A stretch of DNA of 64,000 nt from Bacteroidales bacterium UBA6267 (GCA_002440745.1 DJVB01000049.1:62001-126000); one strand, 5' to 3'; positions 44,972 through 54,399 are shown, counted from the stretch's first letter. Notes: generated from the sequence alone by a model not told the origin. Numbers and translations are program-made.

Positions 44972-46582
44972 CTATTTCCCTAACAACTCGAAGAAGTCGT
45001 TGCCTTTGTCGTCGGTGATGATGAAGGCGGGGAAGTTTTTCACTTTGATTTTACGCACGGCTTCCATGCCCATTTCGGGAAAGTCGAGCACTTCGATGCT
45101 GAGAATGTTTTCCTTAGCGAGAATAGCTGCCGGTCCACCGATGGAGCCAAGGTAGAAACCGCCATATTTTTGGCAAGCTTCCTTCACTTGTGCACTTCGG
45201 TTGCCTTTTGCCAACATGATCATGCTGCCCCCCATCGACTGGAATAAGCCCACATAAGGATCCATGCGTCCGGCGGTAGTAGGTCCGAAACTTCCCGAGG
45301 GCATTCCTTGCGGAGTTTTTGCAGGTCCGGCATAGTAAATCGGATGGTTTTTAAAATATTCCGGCATGGGTTGTCCGCTGTCGATAATCTCTTTGATTTT
45401 TGCGTGAGCCATATCGCGGGCAACAATCAGAGTGCCTGTCAGGCTCAGACGGGTTTTCACCGGATATTGAGTAAGAATTTTCAATACATCCTCCATGGGT
45501 TGATCCAAATCTACTTCGACAGGCTTTTCGAGATGTGGTGGTTTAGCAGGCAAGTATTTCTCCGGATTCTTATCCAAAGCTTCAAGCCAAATTCCATCAG
45601 CATTGATTTTTGCTTTTATGTTGCGATCGGCACTACAACTAACCCCCAAACCTACAGGATTGGAAGCTGCATGTCGCGACATGCGAATAACTCGAATATC
45701 ATGGGCAAAATATTTCCCGCCAAACTGCGCCCCTATTCCTATTTCCTGGCTAATCTTCAGGACGCGTTTTTCCCATTCCAAATCACGAAAAGCATGGCCA
45801 TCTTCGCCGCCTTCGGTAGGCAAATTGTCTAAATATCCGGCAGATGCAAGTTTTACCGTTTTCAGATTCATTTCTGCCGAAGTGCCTCCGATTACAAAAG
45901 CAATATGGTAGGGCGGACAAGCAGCAGTCCCTAAATCGAAGAGTTTATCTCTGAAAAATTTCTCCAAATTTTCATCGGTGAGCAATGCCTTTGTCATTTG
46001 GTATAAGAATGTTTTATTGGCCGAACCGCCACCTTTCGCTAAAAACAAGAAGCTGTATTCGTTTCCGCGAACTGCCGAAATATCAATTTGAGCGGGAAGA
46101 TTCGTGCCTGAATTTTTTTCTTTAGTCATCGAAAAGGGAACTACCTGTGAATATCGCAGATTATCATGTTGATAAGTATTGAATATTCCCTTGGAAATCC
46201 ATTCCACATCATCGGCTCCAGTGAAGACATCTTCGCCTTTCTTAGCCATCACCACCGCCGTTCCCGTATCCTGACAACTTGGAAGTTGGCCTTCAGCCGA
46301 TACCACTGCATTCTTTATAAGTGTGTAAGCAACGAAGAGGTCGTTATCGGTAGCTTCAGGATCTTCAAGAATATTCTGAAGCATCTTCATGTGAGAAGGC
46401 CTGAAAAAGAAATTCACATCGTGAAGCGCTTCTTGGGTTAATAATTCCAACCCTTTCGGGTCAACTTTAATCATGTTTCTACCTTCAAATTCAACGATTT
46501 TTACAAAATCTTTTGTAATTAGTCGATATTCAGTTTGGTCTTTTCCCAATGGAAAGGTCGGTCCGTATATAAAATCACTCAT
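44972..46582 (-). CDS. fumA: Class I fumarate hydratase (iron-sulfur)
   Basis: Interconverts fumarate and malate in the citric acid cycle. The 536-residue product is a single-chain class I enzyme (FumA/FumB type) with [4Fe-4S] ligands in SCQDTG, AACPPYHIA and GVSCSADRN, plus GGSANKTFL and the C-terminal swivelling domain ending GGPAAILAKENILSIEVLDFPEMGMEAVRKIKV. It is unrelated to class II FumC. The cluster makes it oxygen-sensitive. It stands alone, with its own terminator at 44905-44945. Confidence 0.95.
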   Translation of the reverse strand: MSDFIYGPTFPLGKDQTEYRLITKDFVKIVEFEGRNMIKVDPKGLELLTQEALHDVNFFFRPSHMKMLQNILEDPEATDNDLFVAYTLIKNAVVSAEGQLPSCQDTGTAVVMAKKGEDVFTGADDVEWISKGIFNTYQHDNLRYSQVVPFSMTKEKNSGTNLPAQIDISAVRGNEYSFLFLAKGGGSANKTFLYQMTKALLTDENLEKFFRDKLFDLGTAACPPYHIAFVIGGTSAEMNLKTVKLASAGYLDNLPTEGGEDGHAFRDLEWEKRVLKISQEIGIGAQFGGKYFAHDIRVIRMSRHAASNPVGLGVSCSADRNIKAKINADGIWLEALDKNPEKYLPAKPPHLEKPVEVDLDQPMEDVLKILTQYPVKTRLSLTGTLIVARDMAHAKIKEIIDSGQPMPEYFKNHPIYYAGPAKTPQGMPSGSFGPTTAGRMDPYVGLFQSMGGSMIMLAKGNRSAQVKEACQKYGGFYLGSIGGPAAILAKENILSIEVLDFPEMGMEAVRKIKVKNFPAFIITDDKGNDFFELLGK

Positions 46583-46703
46583 AGTTAGTTGTTTTGGGTT
46601 TGTATTGGAATGGCGAAATTAGGAAAATATTGCGGTTGAGTAATGGAAAAAATGTGCAATTGGTCATAAAAAAAAGAATCAGATGACTAATATAAAATCT
46701 GAA

Positions 46704-47870
46704 TTAAACCGAAAATCTGAACAAATCATTCAATTGATTTCCAACGGTTTTCCAACTGTAATTTTTCTCAACAAATTTGCGTCCCTGCAAACTGCAAATT
46801 TGCCAAAAAATATGATTATCAATAAGTTCAACAATCAAATCGGCATAATCCTTTTCTGTTTCAGCCACTAAAACATCACTATTTTTCGTAGCCTTCAGGG
46901 GGCGAAAAGCCAAAGGAGAAGTGATGCAAGGAAGGCCGGAAGCCATTGCTTCTAAAAGTTTGTTTTGCAATCCTGTTCCAATTCGCATGGGTGCCACAAA
47001 AATTCGGGCGCTGCTGTATGCCTTCGAGATGTCATCGACCCAGCCGGTAATTTCGACTAAATCGGAAGCTTTCTGTCGAATTGCTGCTGCCGGATTAGCA
47101 CCGGCAATCAGAACTTTTGTTTGCGGTTTCCTTTTCCAAACGATTGGCATAATGTCGTTTAGCAAAAACAAAACAGCATCCACATTTGGGGGATAATTCA
47201 TATTTCCCGCAAAAATAATATCATAGGTCTGAGCAGCTCCTGCAGGCTTAAAAGATTCTAAATCAACACCATTAGGAATTATTATAATCTGTTCTCTGTT
47301 GGGATGTGGAAAAATATCGCGATCGGTTTCCGTGATTAAAACACGGTTATTAAACTGCTCAAAAACCTTTTTCTCATATTTTTTCATTCGCTTAGCTTCC
47401 ATTTCAAGAAGCCACTTTTCTAAGCCTTTCGACTTTTCAGCCCGCCTTACAAGCCCTTCGGAAAGGGTATCCTGAAAATCCATAACCTTTTTCCCGTCAA
47501 ACAATTGCGCGTACTCAGCAGTTCGCACCAACTGAAAAAAAACTAAGTCAGGGTGAAGCTCAAGTCCAATATTTTTAATATCAGAAAAGATTGCCTTTTT
47601 AGTGAAATACCCAACCTGAGCAGGTTTGCCTTGAGCAAGAGCTTTCAGAATATTGATAAGTTTAGTTAAGGGATTGATGGGAAAAATACGAACAGAGGCA
47701 CAAAACTCTAAGAGCACTTTTTCGGTTTGAGGTGTAGGTTTCCGATTGGATAAAGCAATCAAATGGATACGATGAAAAGCAGATAACTCTCTCATTTGGT
47801 GATATGCACGAAGTTTATCACCTTTATCTAAAGGCCAAGGCACACGTGAAAGAAAAAATAAAATATCCAT
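46704..47870 (-). CDS. GT4-type glycosyltransferase
   Basis: A 388-residue glycosyltransferase with two Rossmann-like halves. N-terminus MDILFFLSRVPWPLDKGDKLRAYH is typical of a subgroup related to exopolysaccharide glycosyltransferases; the C-half has IIPNGVDLESF, IIFAGNMNYPPNVDAV and the donor-binding stretch FVAPMRIGTGLQNKLLEAMASGLPCITS with the E of the EX7E motif. It transfers a sugar from a nucleotide donor, probably to a surface polysaccharide or glycolipid at the cytoplasmic side of the inner membrane. No polysaccharide cluster surrounds it. Acceptor unknown. Confidence 0.88.
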   Translation of the reverse strand: MDILFFLSRVPWPLDKGDKLRAYHQMRELSAFHRIHLIALSNRKPTPQTEKVLLEFCASVRIFPINPLTKLINILKALAQGKPAQVGYFTKKAIFSDIKNIGLELHPDLVFFQLVRTAEYAQLFDGKKVMDFQDTLSEGLVRRAEKSKGLEKWLLEMEAKRMKKYEKKVFEQFNNRVLITETDRDIFPHPNREQIIIIPNGVDLESFKPAGAAQTYDIIFAGNMNYPPNVDAVLFLLNDIMPIVWKRKPQTKVLIAGANPAAAIRQKASDLVEITGWVDDISKAYSSARIFVAPMRIGTGLQNKLLEAMASGLPCITSPLAFRPLKATKNSDVLVAETEKDYADLIVELIDNHIFWQICSLQGRKFVEKNYSWKTVGNQLNDLFRFSV

Positions 47871-47969
47871 TCTAAACCATCATTCGTTTGCGAAGACAAA
47901 ACTGCTTTTTGCCCATTTAATTTAGAATACAAATGAACGATTTTTTTCTCTAAAAGAGAATGCGCTTTT

Positions 47970-49946
47970 TTATTTAGTGCTAAAATTGTATCTCAAAGTC
48001 ATAAAATAATTTCGACACGCCGCCGGAAAACCTTCAGAAAACTGATAATTTCTATCAAAAATATTGTTGATTCCTGCCCCGATTTCCATTCTCTTAAGCA
48101 TATACGTACCACTAAAATTCATGGTTGCAAATGCTCCAGCTTTTGTTCCATAACTTGTGCTGTTTCTCTCACTGTAGTAATCAGCAAAGGCATCAATATA
48201 CAGATGCTTAGAAGCCTTCCATATTAGGCTTCCGGTTATTTTATGATTGGGAACATCGGTGAAAAATATGGATGGATTGGTGAGGTTTTTTCGGTCGATA
48301 TAAGTATAATTCGACAAAATATGAAAGGTTTTACTGGCCATAAATTTCATCTCAAATTCCAAACCTTTAAACTCTGCTTTGCCGGTGTTTTGCATTTGCG
48401 AGATTCCGGGTTGCACTTCGTCAACAGTTTGGATTACATCGTCGAGATGGATATAAAAAACGGCCATTTGAGTATTAATTCTGGCGATTGGCTTATATTG
48501 CACTGAAACTTCATAATGCGTAGCCATTTCGGGTTTGAGCTCAGGATTGGGCAAACCACGTCCATTTTTATAGGAGTAACGTTCTTTCATAGTAGCAAAA
48601 CGGGTTCGATTGGCGATATGGCCTTTCAGCGTAATTTTCTTGGATAGATAATAGTTCATAGCAATTTGTACGTTAAAAGCATCACCCGTGTAAGGGGCAA
48701 ACTCACCAATACTATCGTTTGTTGAAAAATAGTTTTCCGCAATTAAACTTTGTCGGATATTATAACTCAAACCTGTGATTAACAGCATCTTATCATTCAT
48801 CTCATACAAGTGATCTGCACCAAAAGAAATGGTTTGGTCGGCAGTTCGGCGCTTCTTTTCACCCTCATTATATTCGCTGTGATAATCATTCTTCAGGTGT
48901 GCCGAAAGATTTAAGCGATTGCGTTTTCCAAGTCTCATTTCGGCAACCACATTTCCACCAAAGTCATAATCGTTATAAAAACTTGTAAACGTATATTTTT
49001 TAATCTGTGTGCTATAAGTTGAATCGTCGAAACTCTCCAATTTATTAATGAAATTGTCATAAAAAAAACGAGTACGAATGCTAAGATTGTCCGAGATTTT
49101 ATTGTTTGACATAAAATAAATATTCGACTTATTCCACTGAGGCCATTGCCAAAAACGCGCAAAATTTGACGGATCAATACCGGAATATGGCGGATTACCT
49201 TTTTCCCCCTGCTGATGATTGAAATTTATGGCATACTCGCTATTTTTCGATGGGGTAAAACCAATCTTAAATTGCAGATTATCATCGTTATAATAAGCGT
49301 TTTCACGATTTCCACCATCCTCATTTCTTACAGGTTCAAAATTTTCGGATAACGGAAATGTTTTCTGCTCCGCATGATAATAGTTAGCCTGAAAATACCA
49401 TTTCTGCAACCTGCTACCAATCCGAACACCGTATTGAAGCCCCTCACCACTGAACGCGCCAAGAATAAGCTCTGCTTCAAACTTCTTTGCAGGTTTTAGA
49501 GTAACTAAATTTATCGCCCCTCCCATAGCATTTGGCCCCAACATCATAGAACTCAATCCTTTAGTGATGTCAATTTTTGCAAAACCGAAAGTCTTAAAAC
49601 GCCCTAAGTCGATGAGTCCGTCATAGGGAATATAGACTGGCATTCCATCAATAAACAATGGTACAGCACGACTATCGAAGCCTCGAACCATTATCCCACT
49701 TTCGTTTCGACTTCCGTAATTTACAAAACTAATGGAAGGCTGCAAAATAGCCGCAGAAGCGATATCAAGTTGGTTTTTTGATAAGGCTTCAGCACGACTA
49801 ACTGAGGAGGCATTCTTTTCAGAAATGATAGTAACCTCGCCCAAATCATAAATAGGTTCAATTTTAGAAGTATCGGCTTGTTGTGCAAATCCACTGAAAA
49901 TCAGCGATAAAAATACTATAAACAGAAAAATAATACGACTACTCAT
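47970..49946 (-). CDS. TonB-dependent receptor, probable iron-compound uptake
   Basis: A 658-residue outer-membrane receptor with signal peptide (to about AQQAD), no carboxypeptidase-like extension, plug (about 30-150: EVTIISEKNASSVSRAEALSKNQL, NESGIMVRGFDSRAVPLFIDGMPVYIP, LGPNAMGGAINLVTL) and a barrel ending GFPAACRNYFMTLRYNFSTK. Classic FepA/FhuA-like architecture. The nearby flavodoxin, a usual iron-starvation protein, suggests iron or siderophore uptake; this is inference. It has its own promoter box (49997-50004) after a terminator, so it is not simply the end of the flavodoxin operon. Confidence 0.9.
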   Translation of the reverse strand: MSSRIIFLFIVFLSLIFSGFAQQADTSKIEPIYDLGEVTIISEKNASSVSRAEALSKNQLDIASAAILQPSISFVNYGSRNESGIMVRGFDSRAVPLFIDGMPVYIPYDGLIDLGRFKTFGFAKIDITKGLSSMMLGPNAMGGAINLVTLKPAKKFEAELILGAFSGEGLQYGVRIGSRLQKWYFQANYYHAEQKTFPLSENFEPVRNEDGGNRENAYYNDDNLQFKIGFTPSKNSEYAINFNHQQGEKGNPPYSGIDPSNFARFWQWPQWNKSNIYFMSNNKISDNLSIRTRFFYDNFINKLESFDDSTYSTQIKKYTFTSFYNDYDFGGNVVAEMRLGKRNRLNLSAHLKNDYHSEYNEGEKKRRTADQTISFGADHLYEMNDKMLLITGLSYNIRQSLIAENYFSTNDSIGEFAPYTGDAFNVQIAMNYYLSKKITLKGHIANRTRFATMKERYSYKNGRGLPNPELKPEMATHYEVSVQYKPIARINTQMAVFYIHLDDVIQTVDEVQPGISQMQNTGKAEFKGLEFEMKFMASKTFHILSNYTYIDRKNLTNPSIFFTDVPNHKITGSLIWKASKHLYIDAFADYYSERNSTSYGTKAGAFATMNFSGTYMLKRMEIGAGINNIFDRNYQFSEGFPAACRNYFMTLRYNFSTK

Positions 49947-49996
49947 AATTTAGGTGATTGTAGAATTAACGATATTACTATAAAAGAATAACGCTG

Positions 49997-50004
49997 CAAA
50001 AATA
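49997..50004 (-). promoter_or_regulatory. Candidate -7 box of the receptor at 49946
   Basis: Minus strand TATTTTTG matches TAnnTTTG, 51 bases before the receptor ATG; it touches the foot of the preceding terminator stem. Confidence 0.5.
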
Positions 50005-50037
50005 AAAGATTTTTGCTCTGATGAGCAAAAATCTTTT
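50004..50037 (-). terminator. Perfect 15-bp hairpin between membrane-protein gene and receptor
   Basis: AAAAGATTTTTGCTC (50004-50018) and GAGCAAAAATCTTTT (50023-50037) are exact complements with a four-base loop, 11 bases after the stop at 50048. It should end the flavodoxin-membrane-protein transcript; the stem's own T-rich arm serves as the U-tract. Confidence 0.8.
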
Positions 50038-50047
50038 CTAAACTCAG

Positions 50048-50908
50048 CTAAGAAGAATGAACTCTATGACGATTTTTATTAATTAAACCTATGGCAGTTG
50101 TGATAAATAAAGTAACAATTAAGAGACTGATTTCCAGCACGTAATCCATTGGTTCTATCCAAAATTCGGAGAAAAACTCCCATCGTCCCATGATTTCAAC
50201 GAAATTCCAAAAAATGATAACTGTGGGCATAGAATAGCGTAAAGCCGAATACATATCTTGCTTTTTGAGCAACCTTGCAAACAGGATGATAGACCATATC
50301 AAGGAGCCAAAGGCCACTAAATAAGTTACGAAATGTCTGTCACCAAAGAAGTTATCGTCGTAAGTAAATAGCAAGACTAAATAGAAAAACCAAAGCAGCA
50401 TGATGATTTCCATAAAAGAAGAAACCGATGGGTTGGTTATAGAATGTTGAGCCATCTTAGCTTGCTGAATTTTAAATAACCTTTTCATCCAATTGAAAAA
50501 GGGGCAGCCGGTTTTTGTTCCAAAAAGATAATAAAAGAGTAAGATGGCTAAGAATCCCACGGAGCTTGGCATAATCAGGTATTCAGGTTTAGTTACTATT
50601 TCGCCGTTTTCCATAAGCGGAGCCACTTGATAACGGTCGGCATAGTAAACAAAAGAAAACTCAATCCATCCTGTCCAAACCAAGAGGCCGCCAAAGAATC
50701 CGGAAAATGCAGCAACAGTTTTGCTTTTGTGAAAAAAGCCCAAAATAAGCAAAGCTAAACCTAACAAACCCAAGGCAACGGCAGCAAAGATTACGTTTTG
50801 AGGGCTCAACAAATGTTCCATCAAAATCATAACAGCGTGGCCAATTGGCATGGTAAGTAAAACGATAATGAAAGCCAGGATGCCTATAAATGGAGATTTC
50901 AATTTCAT
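50048..50908 (-). CDS. Multi-pass membrane protein of unknown function
   Basis: A 286-residue inner-membrane protein with about eight hydrophobic helices (for example 8-27, 37-58, 65-83, 113-130, 168-184, 195-214, 228-243, 252-273) and few charges in them. A Cys/Pro-containing loop (TKTGCPFFNWMKRLF, about 132-146) separates the halves. No family recognised and no transporter signature seen. It follows the flavodoxin gene by 40 bases on the same strand and precedes the TonB receptor, so a part in iron starvation or electron transfer is possible but unproven. Confidence 0.75.
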   Translation of the reverse strand: MKLKSPFIGILAFIIVLLTMPIGHAVMILMEHLLSPQNVIFAAVALGLLGLALLILGFFHKSKTVAAFSGFFGGLLVWTGWIEFSFVYYADRYQVAPLMENGEIVTKPEYLIMPSSVGFLAILLFYYLFGTKTGCPFFNWMKRLFKIQQAKMAQHSITNPSVSSFMEIIMLLWFFYLVLLFTYDDNFFGDRHFVTYLVAFGSLIWSIILFARLLKKQDMYSALRYSMPTVIIFWNFVEIMGRWEFFSEFWIEPMDYVLEISLLIVTLFITTAIGLINKNRHRVHSS

Positions 50909-50948
50909 AATACTTTTATTTAAAATTTATAGATTATAAAAGTCTATC

Positions 50949-51446
50949 TTATTGTATTTCTAGCTTTAGCGCTTCTACCCAATTGATGAGCCGCCTCTCA
51001 GTTTTCTGACTTTCATTATCTTCATCAAGAGGTAAACCAACGAAATGTCCGTCAATAAATGCCTGAGACTCGTCGAAACTATAATCGTCAGCCTCAGTAA
51101 ATCCCACTATTTTACAACCTTTATTGTCAATAGCTTTATAAATAATTCCAATGCCATCAACAAAACTATCCGCATAACTGTCCGCATCTCCCGTACCGAA
51201 AATGGCCACGGTTTTCCCCTGCAAATCTGCTGCTTTCAATTCGTCCAAAAAGCCTTCCCAATCGTCCTGCAAATCGCCAATTCCCCATGTGGAAGTGCCA
51301 AAAACTAAGTTTGGATAAAGGCCTAATTTATCCGCCGGATTGATACTCACATCGAATAAATCTGCATCTAACATTTCAGCCAATTCTTTCGCTATCGTTT
51401 CGGTGTTACCGGTTGTTGAACCATAAAATATTGCTGTCTTTTTCAT
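50949..51446 (-). CDS. fldA: Flavodoxin
   Basis: A 165-residue flavodoxin carrying FMN as a low-potential electron carrier, often replacing ferredoxin when iron is scarce. The phosphate loop GSTTGNT is at residues 9-15; FMN-flanking loops include STWGIGDLQDDWEGF and GTGDADSYADSFVDG. From the ATG at 51446 it begins MKKTAIFYGSTTGN, the normal flavodoxin start; the open frame extends to 51500 but that part is not family-like. A short gap (67 bases) separates it from the upstream CxxC gene. Confidence 0.95.
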   Translation of the reverse strand: MKKTAIFYGSTTGNTETIAKELAEMLDADLFDVSINPADKLGLYPNLVFGTSTWGIGDLQDDWEGFLDELKAADLQGKTVAIFGTGDADSYADSFVDGIGIIYKAIDNKGCKIVGFTEADDYSFDESQAFIDGHFVGLPLDEDNESQKTERRLINWVEALKLEIQ

Positions 51447-51513
51447 TTTATATATGTTTAAAATATTAATAACTAATTGGTTATAAATTGTCCAATTCAA
51501 TTTACGATCTTCC

Positions 51514-51861
51514 TTAATTCAGATTCATCTCAACAAAAAGCGACTCGTAACTTGCCCAATCAAATTCCTTTTTCTTCGATTTTCGATAATCTAACAAACA
51601 TTTAAGTTCTTCAAGCTCAGACTGATTGAGTAAAATGTTTAATCCGGTCGTATTGGTTTGAATTACAATTTTCCTTTTAAAAGAGGATTGACTATTTTGA
51701 ATTTCAAACTCAAATCCATCCAAATTCATAAGGTATTTCTTAAAAGATTGAAGTCTAGCCTCGCTAAAATTGAGATTTATATTATTGAACTCTAAATGAT
51801 AATTTGAGCAGCTACTGCATTTAAACAAACGTCCATTTTTGGTTTCTTTGAGAATTTTCAT
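51514..51861 (-). CDS. Small CxxC protein upstream of flavodoxin
   Basis: A 115-residue protein with a single CSSC motif near residue 16-19 (GRLFKCSSCSNYHLEFNNINLNF) and an otherwise alpha/beta sequence. It resembles a small family (which I recall as DUF6686, not certain) seen beside flavodoxin-like genes in Bacteroidota. One CxxC could bind half a zinc site or a metal in a dimer. A perfect palindrome lies just before its start codon. Function unknown. Confidence 0.7.
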   Translation of the reverse strand: MKILKETKNGRLFKCSSCSNYHLEFNNINLNFSEARLQSFKKYLMNLDGFEFEIQNSQSSFKRKIVIQTNTTGLNILLNQSELEELKCLLDYRKSKKKEFDWASYESLFVEMNLN

Positions 51862-51872
51862 GTCTTTATTTA

Positions 51873-51892
51873 GAATTAATTTAAATTAATTC
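51873..51892. promoter_or_regulatory. Perfect 20-bp palindrome, candidate operator
   Basis: GAATTAATTTAAATTAATTC (51873-51892) equals its own reverse complement and lies 11 bases upstream of the ATG at 51861. Read on the minus strand it is preceded by a T-run ending in TTTG (possible -33) and followed by TAAATAAAG (poor -7), so it would occupy the promoter spacer. Confidence 0.5.
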
Positions 51893-52133
51893 AAAAAAAG
51901 CTAATACACTAATGATGAACAATCACTATTTGTTGGGATTTTTGCCAAAGGAAACAAGTATTTCATTTTTTTACCATGGATTATTAATTAAGGACAATTC
52001 GATGGAAATTGTAATTGATAAAGCTCGTATCTATCTGATAAATAGATAATAAACGAGAGAAGTAAATAAAAATCACATCGTATTAAAAATCCGAAATTAA
52101 GAATTTCAAATTTTGCTGATATAAAATTGAAGC
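51893..52133. other. Non-coding stretch between S1 terminator and flavodoxin operon
   Basis: About 240 AT-rich bases, no gene or RNA recognised; the minus-strand promoter region of the CxxC-flavodoxin genes lies at its left end. Confidence 0.5.
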
Positions 52134-52165
52134 AAAAAAAAAGCTGCCCGAAACCGGACAGCTTT
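52134..52165 (-). terminator. Terminator of rpsA
   Basis: AAAGCTGCCCG (52140-52150) pairs with CGGACAGCTTT (52155-52165), one mismatch, AAAC loop. On the minus strand it leads into a T-run (A at 52134-52142), 22 bases beyond the rpsA stop. Confidence 0.85.
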
Positions 52166-52187
52166 AGTTATTTTTGAGGATTTAGAA

Positions 52188-54269
52188 CTACTCTTTAGAA
52201 TCGTTCTCTTCTTTCTTTTCCATCTTTTTGAGGAATTCTTCAGCTTTAGCTTTTTCTTCTTCCTGCATTTCACTCTTCAAATCAGCCAAAACTCCAAGAT
52301 CACCTAAAGTGGTTTTCTCAACTTTATCGGTATAATTGGAAGGTGTTTGGTTTTCGGAAGCTTTTTTGTCAGCAGGTTTGCTGTCAGCAGCCTTTTTATC
52401 TTTGAAGACTTTGCTATGAGAGAGAATAATTTTCTTGTTTTCTTTATTAAACTCAATCACGTTGAACTCCACTTTGTCGTTGATAGCAAGCTGTCCGCCT
52501 TCTTCTTTATTCATGTGGCGTTTAGGCACAAAACCCTCAACACCATAAGGCAATGCTACGATAGCACCTTTGTCGCCGATCTGAGTGATGGTTCCTTCAT
52601 GAACACTGTCGATAGCAAAAACAGTTTCGAAAACATCCCATGGATTTTCTTCCAACTGTTTGTGACCAAGGCTTAAGCGGCGATTGTCGATGTCAACGTC
52701 GAGCACAACCACATCGATTTTATCACCAATTTTGGTAAATTCGGCAGGGTGAGCAATCTTCTTCGACCAGCTCAAATCAGAAATGTGAATCAAGCCATCG
52801 ACACCTTCTTCAAGTTCGACAAAAATTCCAAAGTTGGTGAAATTACGCACCACAGCGTTATGTTTGCTACCTTTTGGATATTTCTCGCCAATGGATTCCC
52901 ATGGGTCTGGAATAAGTTGTTTGATACCCATCGACATTTTTCTTTCTTCGCGGTCGAGAGTAAGAATCATAGCTTCAACATCGTCACCCACATTCAAGAA
53001 ATCTTGAGCTGTGCGCAAATGTTGCGACCATGACATTTCGCTCACGTGAACTAAACCTTCCACTCCGGGAGCAATTTCGATGAATGCACCGTAATCGGCG
53101 ATAACCACAACTTTACCTTTCACTCTATCGCCCACTTTCAAATTTTCGTCAAGAGAATCCCATGGGTGAGGAGTAAGTTGTTTCATGCCAAGAGCAATAC
53201 GCTTCTTGGTTTCATCAAAGTCGAGAATAACAACCTGTATTTTTTGATCCAACTCAACAATTTCGTTAGGATGGTTGATACGTCCCCAGCTTAAGTCGGT
53301 GATATGAATCAAACCGTCAACGCCGCCGAGGTCAACAAATACTCCGTAGGAAGTAACATTTTTAACCACACCTTCCAAAATCTGTCCTTTTTCGAGTTTG
53401 GACATGATTTCAACTTTTTGTTTTTCAAGCTCGTCTTGAATAAGTGCTTTATGCGAAACAACCACATTCTTGAATTCGTTATTAATCTTAACGACTTTGA
53501 ATTCCATGGTTTTTCCAACATAAACATCGTAGTCGCGGATTGGTTTCACATCGATTTGCGAACCGGGCAAGAAAGCCTCAATTCCGAATACATCGACAAT
53601 CAAACCACCTTTTGTACGACACTTAACGTAACCATCAATAACCTCTTCATTTTCAAGAGCTTCATTCACACGATCCCAAGATTTCAAAACTCTTGCCTTA
53701 CGATGTGAAAGAAGTAATTGACCATTTACATCTTCTTGGCTTTCAATATAAACATCGATTACATCGCCAACTTTTAAATCTTCCTTGTAGCGCAATTCAT
53801 TACGTGAAAGAATACCATCGGATTTGAAGCCGATATTCACCACAATTTCACGGTTGTTCATTGCCATTACGCGTCCACTTACTACCTCTTTATCATTGAT
53901 AGACTTTAGCGTTTTTTCATAAGTTTCTGACAATGTTCCTTCTAAAGATGCTGACTTTAATTTAGCTTCTTTCTCATAACCATCCCAATCAAAATCATCT
54001 AAACTTGCTTCTTTGATTTGGTGTTTTGGTTTGATAATAGATTCGACATCAATATCGTCTGAATCATCTTCAGCTTCATCATCTGATTCTTCGTCAATGT
54101 CTTCTGATTCTTCTTCGTCTTCAGCAACAACGTCATCTTCTACTTCTTCAACAGACTCTTCTATGGTCTCTTCAACCTCTTCAACTTGTTGTGCTTCAAC
54201 TTCTTGATTTTGGGCAACTGCGTCAACTTGAGTCTCTTCAGTTTCCTCGTTTTTTAATTCTTCTGCCAT
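52188..54269 (-). CDS. rpsA: 30S ribosomal protein S1
   Basis: S1 binds mRNA on the 30S subunit and helps load messages with weak Shine-Dalgarno sites. From ATG 54269 it has 693 residues. An acidic, Glu/Asp-rich tail (about 1-76) is followed by six S1/OB repeats (starting near VVSGRVMAMNNREIVV, EVIDGYVKCRTKGGLIV, QILEGVVKNVTSYGVFV, DRVKGKVVVIADYGAFI, KHNAVVRNFTNFGIFV and VHEGTITQIGDKGAIV) and a charged C-terminus. The N-terminal acidic extension is longer than in E. coli S1 (557 residues) but common in Bacteroidota. A GTG/ATG further upstream (54281) is possible; MAEELK is the better start. Confidence 0.94.
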   Translation of the reverse strand: MAEELKNEETEETQVDAVAQNQEVEAQQVEEVEETIEESVEEVEDDVVAEDEEESEDIDEESDDEAEDDSDDIDVESIIKPKHQIKEASLDDFDWDGYEKEAKLKSASLEGTLSETYEKTLKSINDKEVVSGRVMAMNNREIVVNIGFKSDGILSRNELRYKEDLKVGDVIDVYIESQEDVNGQLLLSHRKARVLKSWDRVNEALENEEVIDGYVKCRTKGGLIVDVFGIEAFLPGSQIDVKPIRDYDVYVGKTMEFKVVKINNEFKNVVVSHKALIQDELEKQKVEIMSKLEKGQILEGVVKNVTSYGVFVDLGGVDGLIHITDLSWGRINHPNEIVELDQKIQVVILDFDETKKRIALGMKQLTPHPWDSLDENLKVGDRVKGKVVVIADYGAFIEIAPGVEGLVHVSEMSWSQHLRTAQDFLNVGDDVEAMILTLDREERKMSMGIKQLIPDPWESIGEKYPKGSKHNAVVRNFTNFGIFVELEEGVDGLIHISDLSWSKKIAHPAEFTKIGDKIDVVVLDVDIDNRRLSLGHKQLEENPWDVFETVFAIDSVHEGTITQIGDKGAIVALPYGVEGFVPKRHMNKEEGGQLAINDKVEFNVIEFNKENKKIILSHSKVFKDKKAADSKPADKKASENQTPSNYTDKVEKTTLGDLGVLADLKSEMQEEEKAKAEEFLKKMEKKEENDSKE

Positions 54270-54391
54270 TATAATGGTCATTTTAATTGCGACTGCCTGT
54301 CCGAAAATCGTTTTTCATCATCAGTCCGGTTTAACAAAATAATTGATTACTCATAAAATTCTATCGGAAATCCGGTCGAATTTTGGGGGTG

Positions 54392-54399
54392 CAAAAATA
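54392..54399 (-). promoter_or_regulatory. Candidate -7 box of rpsA
   Basis: Minus strand TATTTTTG matches TAnnTTTG, about 123 bases before the rpsA ATG, giving a leader near 115 bases. Confidence 0.5.

Noticed and set aside
46683..46871. 62-codon frame over the end of the glycosyltransferase
   Set aside because: Overlaps the GT gene on the other strand and looks like a shadow.
54013..54207. Serine-rich frame opposite rpsA
   Set aside because: Antisense shadow of the acidic N-terminus of S1.
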